A stretch of 64,000 nt of DNA from NCBI GenBank assembly GCA_024407855.1, contig JAKSVQ010000001.1, positions 124,001-188,000 on the forward strand, written 5' to 3'. A program made the translations under genes and the position numbers. The stretch comes from Mycoplasmoidaceae bacterium (GTDB taxonomy: Bacteria; Bacillota_I; Bacilli_A; Mycoplasmatales; Mycoplasmoidaceae). Every line of letters starts with the position of its first letter. Position 1 is the first letter of the stretch. The notes beneath the pieces were generated by a model. That model had not been told where the DNA came from and did not search any database. It was given only the letters and a program-made list of their open reading frames with translations. Shown one piece after another: positions 1-11,616 of the stretch.

Positions 1-323
1 ATAGCAGCATCTTTAATAAAAGGGACCACATTTAATCTCGCAGCTGCAAGCATATCATCTTGAAATAATGTTGGATTTTCATTTACAGCAGTAATGTAGT
101 TTTCAATTGCTTCGGCTTGAGTTCATGTGTGACCTTCTGGATATGGAAGACTAGGATCTGGTTCATATACATAGCCACTTTGACCCTTTTCATCAGTTTT
201 ATAAATGTCAACCATGTTGATTGGTTCAACTCAATTAGTATCACATGATGCTAGGATAGTTGTTGGAACAACTAGCGTTGCAGGCAACGCGATAGGGAAT
301 AATACTTTAGTTAATTTTTTCAT
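1..323 (-). CDS. Surface lipoprotein, N-terminal part (runs off the window)
   Basis: The first 107 residues of a lipoprotein are visible; the rest lies beyond the left edge. The start begins MKKLTKVLFP and leads into a hydrophobic stretch ending in the lipobox LASC, so the mature protein should be lipid-anchored on the outer face of the membrane after the Cys. In-frame UGA codons read as Trp. Around residues 70-85 it has the pattern Y-x7-NP-x4-DD shared with the other lipoproteins of this cluster and with those at 29236-29916 and 31445-32239. The next lipoprotein upstream on this strand ends only 11 bases before its start, so they are probably co-transcribed. Function is unknown. Confidence 0.85.
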
Positions 324-334
324 ATGATACCCCC

Positions 335-1297
335 CTATTTCATCGTTACTTCTTGTAAATAATAAGAAGTTAAGAAAAGTGATGTTAATGTTTTATATAA
401 ACCTAAGTCACCAATAATTCAATTTTGGTTTCCAGGAGAATTGTCAGCATCTCTATTTAATATTCAATCATCCGCAATTTTTTGAGACACACCAGTTTCG
501 TAGAAAATCTCACCGCTTAATGTTGAGACAATATTGGTTTTAATTGATCAGTAACCGATATCATCTACTGGTGGTAAAGCGCCATCAAAATATGATGGAC
601 ACATTCATAATGCAAAAGGTTCAAATGATATAACTTTTACACCAAATCCTAATGGTCTGTTGAATGCAATTTTGTCTGTAATAATAAATGGCACATCATA
701 AAACACAATGGTTCCATTGCACAAGCCATTAGCATATCCTGTAAGGATGTCGTCTCCAACTAGGAATTGAAAAGTAACATCATTAATTCTTGAATTAAAA
801 TTTAATGTGAATGAAAGACGAGGGATGTCTCATGTCAATCCACCATCAAGTCAATCAACAGTTTGGATACGCATTTGTAAATCAGAAATAACAAAGTTAT
901 TGTAATCATAATAATCTGTTGGTATTCCCATAACATCACGCACCTCTATTGGGTTACGAGCATTAGATTCTGCATTTGGTGGATTAATAGGCTCAAGAAG
1001 CTTAACTCAAAATAAATATTGTTCGAAAGCGTCTCCAACTGCTGCTTCACTTCACATAAAATCTTGAACAAATGTTGTTAAATCTTTTTTTAATTGCTTA
1101 ACATAATCGTGGTGAATAGTGTATCTATCAAAACTACCATGAGCATGTTTTTCAATAGTTGGGTAAAAAGGCTTACAAACATTGAATGATCGACCAATGT
1201 AAGGATTTGTGTTACAACTAGTTAAACTTATGGGTGCAACTGATGCACTCATAACTGCTAAACTAGCTAAAGGGATTAATTTAGTTTTTAACTTCAT
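335..1297 (-). CDS. Surface lipoprotein, paralogous family member
   Basis: A 320-residue predicted lipoprotein. The N-terminus MKLKTKLIPLASLAVM runs into the lipobox SLTSC with Cys28, and no other membrane segment is evident. The reading frame crosses in-frame UGA codons as Trp and ends at a TAG just before the next gene. Residues 60-85 carry the family pattern (Y, then about seven residues, then a hydrophobic residue and a D). A candidate -10 box (TATAAT read on the minus strand) lies at 1319-1324, about 22 bases before the ATG, so this gene can start a transcript that includes the lipoprotein at 1-323. The body is rich in aromatic residues and beta-type segments, as expected of surface antigens. 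I do not recognise an enzymatic domain. Confidence 0.85.
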
Positions 1298-1359
1298 AAA
1301 ATCACTCTTTCTATGTCTATTATATAACTAATTCATTTTTTAATATATTAATATATATG

Positions 1360-1390
1360 AACAAAAAACCAGGTACTACCTGGTTTTATT
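1360..1390 (-). terminator. Rho-independent terminator after lipoprotein gene 1419-2873
   Basis: A perfect 10-bp stem (1365-1374 with 1378-1387, three-base loop) is followed on the minus strand by a run of T residues. It sits 32 bases beyond the stop of the lipoprotein at 1419-2873 and separates it from the promoter of the next lipoprotein gene. Confidence 0.85.
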
Positions 1391-1418
1391 TGTTTTTTAA
1401 ATTACTTATCAGTTATTA

Positions 1419-2873
1419 CTAACGAGGTAATTGCGGTAAAATATTTAGAGTCAAAGAGTTGTAGTTTAGATAGCATATTAAAGTAACTGGATCAAATTCT
1501 TGACCATCAATAGAGTATTGAACTTGGAATCTCAATGCCTTAGCTGAAGTATAGAATGGAACATAATCAACTTGTCTTTTATCAACTACTGGATAATCAG
1601 TGTATGGATCGCCCTCTAAAACAACAGGGATACGAATATGAAGAATGTTGTATGATTCTTCAAATGTTGGATCCTTATAAACAATGATCTCGTCTGCACC
1701 TGTTCCTGTACCAACATTTGTACTAATAGTTCTTAGTGCTGTAGGTTCTTCTTCATCACCTAAGAATTCAGGATCTTGAACAAATGAAATGTTTCCATCT
1801 TCACCTTCTACATCAGAATATAAACCAATTTGTTTGATTTGGAAATTGTTACCAATAGCATTAGCAATAATAATACCATCAATATATTGTTGATCTGGTG
1901 TTCAACCACTTTTGTTCATGTCAACAGTTAATGGTCGTTGTTGACGGATATCAATTGATGGAGTTATTTGTTCCAAATAATATGATTGGAAGTTGAAGAC
2001 AATAAGTCTAGAAGATAATGCAAACACTACATTACTTCAACTGATGTTTTCCTTTCTAGAATCAGTAGGAAATCATAGATTTCTAAATGTTTGTAGTGAT
2101 AAAGCATCAGTGACATTGTCGTGTTTATTTGCTTTAGACCTTGTTATATATTGAGTTCTAAGAGGAAGATATTCCTCAATTTCTGTTTGTTCAACATCAA
2201 CATTGTAATTAACACTTCATGGATTTATATTTGTGATATAAGGTAACATTGAGTCATCAAGATGAGTATCACTATATCATGTTGCATCATCAAACATACC
2301 AATTTTTCAATTACCTTTTGGTTTTGTAGTATCGCAAACTGTATAGAAGATAACATCCCTGTAAGATACATTGATATTTAACTTAATAATATTAGTGATT
2401 GATCATACATCACCTTCGATAACATTTGTTTGAAGTTCAAGATTAATTACTTGATCAAATGATACAGTTGGATAATGTCAATCAGCTTCACCGAAACCTC
2501 AAGTAGTTGTCATACCGAATGAAGGTTTTGAAACACCAATTTCAAATTTATTGATTTTGTAATCAGTTGAAGAGAAGAATCTTTGAAAATAATAATCAAT
2601 TTGCTGATGAGCAAATGTAGATTGTCCGTACATTACATCTTGAATAAATGTACGAGGACGAGCCTTGCATTCATCAATATAGTTTTGAGTTGCTTCAAAT
2701 TGGTCTCATCTGTCAATATCAGCTTGGTAAATATCAGGAGCAAATGGCCCATCAGTTACATCATATATTCTCATTCATGGTGAACATGATGTCATTGAAA
2801 TAGCTAAAGGAGCAACAACGCTTGCTGTTGCAAGAACTGAAGTTAATGGAATAAGTTTATTTTTAAGTTTCAT
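1419..2873 (-). CDS. Large surface lipoprotein, paralogous family member
   Basis: A 484-residue predicted lipoprotein, the largest of the cluster. The signal starts MKLKNKLIPL, has a hydrophobic core rich in Ala, Val and Ser, and ends in a TSC lipobox near residue 30. Many in-frame UGA codons must be read as Trp to keep the frame open, and all the open segments share one phase. Residues about 57-75 hold the family pattern Y-I-x5-R-P-x4-QD, close to the NP/DD pattern of its neighbours. It lies 13 bases after the stop of the upstream lipoprotein (2887-3864), so these two are likely one transcript ending at the hairpin at 1360-1390. No known domain was recognised. Confidence 0.85.
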
Positions 2874-2886
2874 AGTTGTCCCCTTT

Positions 2887-3864
2887 CTAGTAAATAAAGT
2901 CATTGCAAACTATTCGTTGGAAGTATATAGGAGTTTGGATTGCAGTTAATGTTAGAGAACGCGCTGCATCATTATTAAAGATTATTGAGTCAGTGAAATT
3001 ATTATCACTAGCATTTGTGTTAATGCCAAAAGAGAATACTCTTGTTTGATCAACAGCAGATCCTGATAGTGTTGTAGTTTGGACATCCGCATTAATATCA
3101 AGTAGTATATCATAGTGCATTGTACAAGGTGAATATTCACCAAAATAGTTTGCTATTCATTCTAAGAATGGTGAACAAACATTGATTTGGAAAGGTTTGT
3201 CAAAACCGTAATATAGTGGGAAAACCACACTCCTTGGATAAACCCAAAATGGAACGTTAATAAATTCTAATGAACCATAGATTTTGCCATCTACCAAAAC
3301 ATCATTACCTATTGGTAATATAGATGAATAATCTCTTAAATTAAATTGTTTAACTTTTGAGTCAAAATTAATTTTGCAAGAAATTAATGGGATGTTCATG
3401 TCATATTGTTTTTGTCCATCAAATCAAACTTCGAATGGATATGATGTGACTTGCATTCCTGCAACAGAAATGTTTTCATAATCATACATAGCATTAGATG
3501 CTGCATATCTTACTGCACCACGTAATAAACCTGCATCAGTTTTTCCATAACCATTGATAAGGTTTTCTATACAATATTCGAAATATATAAATGGTTCAAA
3601 ACCGGCACCAAAGTTTGCTTTAGATCAATACATATCATCAATGAAAACCATAGGGTTTTCTACTAGATGTTTAGTATATGCATCATTCATATCTTTTAAT
3701 GTCATATTACCTTGCTCTAGTCTTTCATATTGAGCTTGGTAACCATTAACAAGATTGAAGGTTCCACCATTTAATTGACCACAGCTAGTCAACGAAATTG
3801 GAGCAACAGTTGCTATTGTTGCAGCAATACCAGCTATAGGAATTAATTTAGCTTTTAGCTTCAT
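2887..3864 (-). CDS. Surface lipoprotein, paralogous family member
   Basis: A 325-residue predicted lipoprotein starting MKLKAKLIPIAGIAAT and ending its signal in the lipobox SLTSC at Cys28. Three open segments interrupted only by UGA share one frame, so this is one gene read with UGA=Trp. Around residues 65-80 it carries ENP-x3-IDD, the clearest copy of the motif shared by the lipoproteins in this window. It is the first gene of a run of four lipoproteins in the same direction. It is probably membrane-anchored and exposed outside. Ligand and function are unknown. Confidence 0.85.
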
Positions 3865-3926
3865 AAATAATCTCCTTATATTTTTTATATAAAAATTATA
3901 TATTAAATAGAGAAAAAAGCAAGAAA

Positions 3927-3950
3927 ATAAAAAATTACTAAGTAATTTTT
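3927..3950 (-). terminator. Terminator at the end of degV
   Basis: Stem 3931-3938 pairs with 3942-3949 around a three-base loop, with A/T-rich flanks giving a T-run on the minus strand. It overlaps the stop codon of degV at 3949-3951. Confidence 0.6.
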
Positions 3951-4818
3951 AATTCATTTTTACATAGATAGCAACGTGTTTTAGTCCAGTATGACTCACT
4001 ACAACGGTTGGAAAGTTAACTAAATCATATGGAATTGAACCATAATGTGTTGAATATTCACTAATAAAAGCAGATTTTGTAGTTTCATCACCAAATGGAA
4101 CAAATAATATCGCTTTAGAAATCTTCTTACCATTGTATTTTTCGGTGATATGTTGATCTAAAATAGCAAACAAATCTTGATAATCTTTAGCTTTTTCATA
4201 GTTTGTTAAACCGTTTTGATCAAACAGAATAACTGGTTTAATCTTAAAAAGCTTGGCAATTATTGCTTTAGCAGTACTAACACGTCCGCCTTTTTTAAGC
4301 TGTTCTAGGTCTTCAACCATTAAAAAGCCAACACGATTTGGAATGACTTGCTCATCAACAAATTTTTGAACATTTGCTTCCGTCGCTTCATTAGATTTTA
4401 AGAAGTTTTTAACTTCTTCAATTGTTCAAGCAAAGCTATAACCAATGTCACAAGTCATTACCACATTTAGGTTAGGAAATTCATCTTTTAACAACTTTCA
4501 AGAATTGATATTTCCAGAGAGATTTTTATGAATAGGAAAAACAAAAACTTGATCGTATTTTCCGCACATTTCATCAGCAATTTTCATCATATCTGGCATT
4601 GCAGCTTGAGATGTTTTTACATTAGTATTTTTGTCTTCTAAAGCTTGCTTTAAATCTTGTTCATGAAAGTCAATTCCATCTTTGCATGATTTAATATTTG
4701 AACCGGATTGAATTGTGACCCCCAAAGGGATAACTTTCACATCATCAAATTGCATATCTTTAAGGTTTGATGATGAGTCAATAATAAAACCAATTTTTTT
4801 GTTATTTAAGCCTATCAT
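3949..4818 (-). CDS. DegV family fatty-acid-binding protein
   Basis: A 289-residue protein of the usual length for the DegV family, whose members bind a fatty acid and in Gram-positive bacteria hand host fatty acids to the FakA kinase. The N-terminal IGFIIDSSSNL matches the DegV opening (DSSxxL), followed by VIPLGVTI and the TSQAAMPD segment, where the family has TSQP. The C-terminal half, with the segment VFVPFGDETT, is less conserved. Two open segments separated by UGA are in the same frame and read through as Trp. It is divergent from the tRNA-binding protein at 4842 with only 23 bases between the starts, so the promoters must overlap. No FakA is in the window. Confidence 0.88.
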
Positions 4819-4841
4819 AATTAAGTTATAATTTTTTTATT

Positions 4842-5438
4842 ATGTTAAACATATTTTACCAAAATAAAACACTAAATGATACATTAATCATTAATGTATC
4901 ATCATTACAAGCAAACAAAATTGAAACCAAAGGTGATGTTACTTTTGGTTACAACGACAAAAATCTAGTATTTATGAATATTAGACATCCAGGAATACAC
5001 TTTGATAATAAATGTTGTGTTGATGGATTGATATTTCCTGACAAAGAACTTTTAGCATCAATTAGGGGTTTAACAGGAATAGATTTAAATATTTATTTTG
5101 ACAATGGTTTTAGAGTTGGCAAAATTGAATCATGTGAAGATATCCCAGGTACTCACTTACACAAATGTGTCGTTAATGTTGGATTAGTAAAATTAAACAT
5201 TATCTGTGGTGCACCAAATGCTAGAACCGGTTTAAAAGTTGTTGTGGCGACAGACGGAACAATGCTTCCATCTGGTAAGGAAATTATTGCTGGTCAAGTT
5301 CTAAAATTTCAATCACAGGGTATGCTTTGTAGTTATAAAGAATTAGGAATCAATAAAGAATCTAAAGGAATTATTGAATTAAATGATTCTTATAAAATTG
5401 GCGAATACTTTAAAGAAGTATACGCAAATTGCAAATAA
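4842..5438 (+). CDS. ytpR: YtpR-like tRNA-binding domain protein
   Basis: A 198-residue protein whose C-terminal half is a tRNA-binding OB-fold like that at the N-terminus of bacterial PheT. Diagnostic segments are ICGAPNARTGLKVVVA and the later QSQGMLCSYKELGI, which correspond to the CGAPN and SxGMxCS motifs of this fold. The N-terminal part matches the extra domain of the free-standing YtpR type. It contains no catalytic tRNA synthetase motif. It ends in a hairpin shared with mnmE. It probably binds tRNA in the cytoplasm; its exact role is not established in the family. Confidence 0.88.
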   Translation: MLNIFYQNKTLNDTLIINVSSLQANKIETKGDVTFGYNDKNLVFMNIRHPGIHFDNKCCVDGLIFPDKELLASIRGLTGIDLNIYFDNGFRVGKIESCEDIPGTHLHKCVVNVGLVKLNIICGAPNARTGLKVVVATDGTMLPSGKEIIAGQVLKFQSQGMLCSYKELGINKESKGIIELNDSYKIGEYFKEVYANCK

Positions 5439-5463
5439 AAAAGAGCTTTAGCTCTTTTTATTT
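5437..5463. terminator. Bidirectional terminator between ytpR and mnmE
   Basis: Stem 5438-5446 with 5451-5459 and loop TTTA, with A-run and T-run on both sides, so it can act on either strand. It serves two convergent genes; the mnmE stop lies at its edge. Confidence 0.85.
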
Positions 5464-6783
5464 TCCCACACAGAAGTTAGCAAAAAGTTTGTCTAGGAAA
5501 TCTAAATCACCATTACCAACTAGTTCATTTAATAGATCATAACAACTGCGTAAGTGTTCAACTAATAAGTCAATTGGTTGTTTCTTTTTAGCCTTTACAA
5601 TCACTTGATTTATTTGATTAATAGCTTTCAACAAAGTTCCAACTTGATCTGCCGATTGTAAGTAAGCCATATCAGTTTTGCTAAAGTCTTTGGCATTAAC
5701 GGTTTTAACAATCAAATCCATTAATGTACTAACTTTAGATTTTTTGCAGCTAAATAAGAAACCATTAGTTGTGTTTTTATGAGACAAATCAGATTTATTT
5801 AAAATCACTAAATGATTTTTATTTTTAATTTTTTTTAATAAAGAATTTTCATTCTTTGAATTCTTTTTTGAAGCGTCCAAAACCAAAAGAATTAAATCTG
5901 CTTTATTTAGTTCTTGATATGTTTTCTTAATGCCTAAAGATTCTAGAACATTAGCTTTTGATCTGATACCAGCAGTATCAACAAAGTTAAATGTTAAATC
6001 TTTGTAATTAATTCTTCCTTCAACAATATCTCTTGTTGTTCCTGGAATGTTAGAAACTATTGCTTTATTTTCATGAATTAGTTTATTTAATAAACTAGAT
6101 TTACCAACGTTTGGTTCACCAATTAATGCAATATTAAAACCTTGAGTTAATTTGCAAGATATTTGTGAATATTCGTAAAGTTCTTGTAATTTTTTATTTA
6201 ATACAGTTAATCGCTGAATCAAAACTTTATTAGTAATATTGTCAACACCATCATATTCTGGATAATCAATATTTACTTCAATTGAACCGATTAGTTTGAA
6301 TAACTCTTCAATAAAACCTTGAATCTTTTTTGTTAGCTTATTGTTTAAGGAGTTTTGTGCCAATTTTAATGATGTTAAATTTGTTGCATTAATGGTATTA
6401 TTAATGCCATAGGCATTAATAAGATTGATTTTTCCATTCAATAAAGCTCGTTGTGTGAATTCGCCCCGTTTAGCATAGATACAACCTGCTTTAACTAATA
6501 ATTCAATGATTTTACTTGCAATAAACAATCCACCATGACAGTTTATTTCAATGATATCTTCACCCGTATATGATTTTGGTGCAACATACTTCATCACTAA
6601 TACATCATCAATTGGTGATTTGTCATGATCAACAATAGTAGTATGTTGAATAGAAAAACCAACTCTACTAATTCTATTAGTAGTGATTTTGTTAATGATT
6701 TTAAAAGCATCATCACCAGAGACACGAATGATATGAATTGCACAATTTAGTGGTGCAGTGGCTAATGCAACTATTGTTTTCAT
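5458..6783 (-). CDS. mnmE: tRNA modification GTPase MnmE
   Basis: A 441-residue GTPase that with MnmG installs the carboxymethylaminomethyl-type group at U34 of tRNAs, using a tetrahydrofolate-derived one-carbon unit. The N-terminal folate-binding domain begins TIVALATAP and contains GEFTQRALLNGKI. A G domain follows with G1 GEPNVGKSS, a G2/G3 region ending in DTAG and G4 NKSD. The C-terminus ends FCVGK, the conserved CxGK tail with the cysteine needed for modification. No UGA is needed to keep the frame, and the length is normal. Its ATG overlaps the holB stop by one base (TAATG), which indicates translational coupling at the end of the serS-tmk-holB-mnmE operon. Confidence 0.95.
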   Translation of the reverse strand: MKTIVALATAPLNCAIHIIRVSGDDAFKIINKITTNRISRVGFSIQHTTIVDHDKSPIDDVLVMKYVAPKSYTGEDIIEINCHGGLFIASKIIELLVKAGCIYAKRGEFTQRALLNGKINLINAYGINNTINATNLTSLKLAQNSLNNKLTKKIQGFIEELFKLIGSIEVNIDYPEYDGVDNITNKVLIQRLTVLNKKLQELYEYSQISCKLTQGFNIALIGEPNVGKSSLLNKLIHENKAIVSNIPGTTRDIVEGRINYKDLTFNFVDTAGIRSKANVLESLGIKKTYQELNKADLILLVLDASKKNSKNENSLLKKIKNKNHLVILNKSDLSHKNTTNGFLFSCKKSKVSTLMDLIVKTVNAKDFSKTDMAYLQSADQVGTLLKAINQINQVIVKAKKKQPIDLLVEHLRSCYDLLNELVGNGDLDFLDKLFANFCVGK

Positions 6784-7586
6784 TATTTTCTGACCTCTTC
6801 TAGCAGGTTACAAATTTGATTATAAATTAATACTTTAGGACTATTTAAATACAAATTATCTTGTAATGCAATAACTTTGTTTGATATTTTTGGATAAGCA
6901 TTTTTGCATATCTCTAAAAATAAATTAATATCAGAATATTCCATCTTTCGGAATAGATTTAAACCATTATTAACGAAGTTTAATCCGTCAACTGAAACTA
7001 AGTTTTTAATAAGATTGTAGTATTCAATAAACTTATCAAAGTTTTCTTTCATGCTTTCAATCTCATAAAAACATTTTTTTATTAGAATTTGATCGACATT
7101 TGATAATTCTTTTGTTTGTAAAAATTCATTTACTTGTGATTCATCTTTAGGTAGGTAAATGCTAAAGCATCGACTTCGAATTGTTGGAATAATCGCATTG
7201 TAATTTCTTGTTGTGAAAATAGCATAAACACCAATTGGCGGTTCTTCCACAAACTTTAATAAACTATTTAATATTGATTTTGATGCATATTCAATATTTT
7301 TAATTACATAAACTCGAATATTGCAAGCTTCTAATCCTGCTCGTGAATAACGAGTGACAAGGTCAAGGACTTCTTGTTTTTTCATTTCTTTGCCTTCAAA
7401 AACAAGAAGATCATAATATTTACCCTCATCTATTTTTTTGCATCAAACGCACTCTCCGCAACCATGTTTAGGACAGATAATTCCTTTAAGGATGTCTTTT
7501 AGACAATGATCAAAATTAGACAATGGGGCTTGTCTAACAATTAATGCTTGAGGAATTTTTTCTGTACTAAACAGTTTATTTTTCAT
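6783..7586 (-). CDS. holB: DNA polymerase III delta-prime subunit
   Basis: A 267-residue clamp-loader subunit. The Cys4 zinc module is visible near residues 40-51 (CPKHGCGECVWC, where the W is a UGA codon), and the central SILNSLLKFVEEPP is the SNALLKxLEEPP signature of clamp-loader AAA+ proteins. It is followed by the sensor segment IPTIRSRC. It is shorter than the roughly 330 residues usual in Firmicutes because the N-terminal part before the zinc module is reduced, and no Walker A is seen, as is common in delta-prime. The chosen ATG at 7586 overlaps the end of tmk by 11 bases. The pairing with tmk is a classic Firmicute and mollicute arrangement. Confidence 0.88.
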
Positions 7587-8230
7587 AAACTTTTAATTTT
7601 TTGTTGATAGCTTTCTTAACATCACTAACAACTTTTTCAAATGGCTGTTCAGCATTAATAACAACCAATCCTTTTGGATATTTCTTTATCATGTCTTTAT
7701 AACCACGATAAACTTTTTGGTGTAAAGATAACTCTTCACGATCTAAACGGTTAAATTCTCGTTGGTTATTAGCGCTAATACGTTTTAAACCAACAGAAGG
7801 ACGAACCATTAGTAAAATAGTCATGTCTGGTCATAAGCCTTCAAGAACATGATCATTAATACTTTTAACACGTTCCTGGCCAAGACCACGAGCCACACCT
7901 TGATAAATTAATGAGGAGTGAACAAATCGATCACATAAAACAATTTCATCATTATCTAAATGAGGCATGATGAAATCATGAATGTGTTGCGCTCGACTAG
8001 CAGCAAACAACATTGCTTCAGTAATTGGGACAATTTTATAATCCAATTTGTTTAAGATAATATTTCTAATATCTTCGGCTATCGGGTTATTTGTTCCACC
8101 AGGTTCTCTTGTTCGAACTACTTTGTTAGGATATTTTTTAAGTAAATAACGATAAACTTGGTTAATTACAGATGATTTACCAGAACCATCTGGTCCTTCG
8201 AAAGTAATGAATAAACCCTTATGATGCTTT

Positions 8231-8250
<20 letters not shown>
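7576..8250 (-). CDS. tmk: Thymidylate kinase
   Basis: A 224-residue enzyme phosphorylating dTMP to dTDP with ATP. P-loop [11 protein letters not shown] lies near residues 18-28, the substrate loop TREPGGT around residue 48, and the DR motif [13 protein letters not shown] follows. The lid region is Arg-rich. Two open segments separated by one UGA (GLWPDMTI) are in frame, so UGA is Trp here. It starts inside the last 20 bases of serS and overlaps holB by 11 bases, so the four genes are translated as one operon. Confidence 0.95.
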
Positions 8251-9523
<1,273 letters not shown>

Positions 9524-9602
9524 TTTAAATCTCCTATAGATTAATCTATTTTTTATAATAAAAAATACATTACATTTATTATATATAATATATCTAATCA
9601 CT

Positions 9603-9920
9603 ATGAATAAAAGAATTACATTTGAATTAACACAAGAAGAATATGATGCTGTGTGCAAACTTTGAGAACAAGCAAAGAAAGCGCCAGTAGGTGCAAGCAC
9701 AGCATTAAACTTTGATGATTTCTGCAAGGAAATTATCATTTCTGTGACTAAAGGTCCAAATTTAAGTGAAATGCTTAAAGATGTTAACCTTGAAGATCTA
9801 ATGGGTTCAATGGGAGACTTAAGTCAACTTAAAGATATGTTTGCTGGTTTGAAAAAGTCTGAACCTAAAAAAGAACCTAAGAAAGATGAAATTCCTGATG
9901 ACAAAAAATACAAAAGCTAA
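9603..9920 (+). CDS. Small charged protein of unknown function
   Basis: A 105-residue protein beginning MNKRITFELTQEEYDAV. The first 50 residues look like a short beta-strand followed by helices, loosely reminiscent of a ribbon-helix-helix fold. The last 25 residues are a Lys/Glu/Pro-rich disordered tail. A UGA in the first part must be Trp. It heads a forward operon with a glycosyltransferase and an RDD membrane protein, and its 3' end overlaps the start of the next gene. I do not recognise the family; a DNA-binding or protein-binding role is only a guess. Confidence 0.7.
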
Positions 9921-10896
9921 TATTACACTAATTTTTTCTATTAGTCGAAAAAATACAGAGCTATCAAAAGCTCTTGATGGTATCGCTAGACAAACAGATA
10001 AAAACTGCAATGTTATTTTTGTATTTAATGGCGCTGGTCAATCAGAAAAAGATATTTTTAAAAAATTCAATTTTGATAAATTCAACAAAGTTGATTATGT
10101 TTTCATTTCTGAAAACTTAGGCGATTCATATGCTTTTGACTATGTTGCTAAAAACAACTTAGATACTAAATACTTTTATTACTTTGACTCTAATGTTATT
10201 TTGATGCCAGACTTTATAAGCGTTTTAAATAAGTTTGTTTTTGAACATCCAAATGCTGATATTATTAGTTTCTTTGGTATTCCAAACATTTATTTCAAAG
10301 ATGATTATTTAACTATCAGAACATTATCAGATGATTTTTGCTATCGACCATTAATTTTCTTTGATAACAAATTGTTGAATATCGACTATATAAAAAATAA
10401 CAACATCAAGGAACCTAAATTTAAACATTATCCATTACTTTACTATGTAATGCTTGCTAAAAATAATCCAAAGTGATATTCCTTAGGAAGACAAATTTGT
10501 ACTGGTTCAAACAAGCCATCATACTCATATAACGTTATGGATTTATTTGACCAATGCCAAGAATTAGTTAATATGCTTGATCAAAAATGATATAAAGACC
10601 ACTATTCTGAAATTGAATATCTTTGTATCGTTACGTTGTTCAGAAATTTTATTTATGCAATATTTAAGAAAAACCGAACAAACTTCTTATATCAAAAGCG
10701 TGTTTTAAATAAAGTTGAAGACTTTGTTGACCGTAATTTTCCAGCATGAGAAAAGAATGAATGACTTTATTCTAAAGAAAATAAAAACGATCAAACATAT
10801 CTAGAATATTTAAGAAAATTTAAACCTAAATTAATTCATGTTCTAAGAGCTTTATATAGTAAACTATTCGTTCAAGGACATGCAAAAACAAAATAA
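9886..10896 (+). CDS. Family 2 glycosyltransferase
   Basis: A 336-residue GT-A type glycosyltransferase. The N-terminal ITLIFSISRKNTELSKAL, then QTDKNCNVIFVFNG and YVFISENLGD, are the standard strands of the nucleotide-sugar-binding fold. The FDSN segment near residue 105 is in the position of the DxD metal and sugar-nucleotide motif. The C-terminal third is Lys/Tyr/Asn-rich and contains several UGA(Trp) codons. The start could be the ATG here or the in-frame ATG at 9898; both overlap the preceding gene. It is likely cytoplasmic or membrane-associated and adds a sugar to a lipid or surface polymer. The acceptor cannot be told from sequence. Confidence 0.85.
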
Positions 10897-11611
10897 TATC
10901 AAAATTGTTAAATATCCATTAGCACCAGCTTGGAGAAGAATAATAGCAAAAGCATTAGACATTGTTATTATTGGTTTTTTAGTTGTTGCTATTGGTTTTG
11001 CATTATTTTGTACTGATCCAAATTTTAAATGGGACGCAAAGCTAGAAATAGCAGGATGAAGATATGGTGTTTTTGTCACACTAATGGCTATTTTATTCTA
11101 TGGTTTAATGTTATTACTACCAAGATTATGAGGTAAAACCATTGGAATGAAAGCATTTAATCTTGCATATCATAAATGTAAAGAATGCAATTATACTTTT
11201 GCTATTTTCAAACATGAATTATTTATATGAGAAATAGTTGTTATTATTGCTTTTGCTATGGGAATGACAATGACATTCATATCTCAAAACCAAATTGATT
11301 CACTATTGCAAGGTGCTAGTGCAATTTTTACAAGTCAAGTTCCTGAAGGTTTAGATAAAGTTTGTTATTATGTTGGAACAGGATTTTCAGCATTCTATGG
11401 AATATGCATGGTTTTCTTAATAGCAATTATTATTGCTACATGTATAAAGAACAAACATCCAGCATTCCATGATAAATATTCAAATGTTTTCATTATTCAT
11501 AAAGTAAGCATAGCAGAAAAATCTAAACCAATTAATTTACCAAAAAAAGACGAGATTAAAGCCCCTGGTGAAATTTCTGATGATTCTTTAGAAGAAATAG
11601 ATAATATATAG
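10880..11611 (+). CDS. RDD family membrane protein
   Basis: A 243-residue membrane protein. Near the N-terminus [19 protein letters not shown] matches the RDD signature (Arg, then Asp at the start of the first membrane helix). [12 protein letters not shown] matches the conserved G-x-T-x-G-(K/M) segment after the second helix. About four membrane segments are visible, with a charged cytoplasmic C-terminal tail of about 45 residues rich in Lys, Glu and Pro. Several UGA codons read as Trp. It overlaps the end of the glycosyltransferase by 17 bases and lies 5 bases before pcrA, so it is co-transcribed with both. RDD proteins are poorly characterised; some are linked to ion transport. Confidence 0.82.
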
Positions 11612-11616
11612 ATACG

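Noticed and set aside
4321..4497. Apparent frameshift or pseudogene in degV and in many other genes (pcrA, tmk, fumC, malic enzyme and others)
   Set aside because: Each interruption is a UGA codon in the same frame at a position suited to Trp. Reading UGA=Trp restores full-length proteins.
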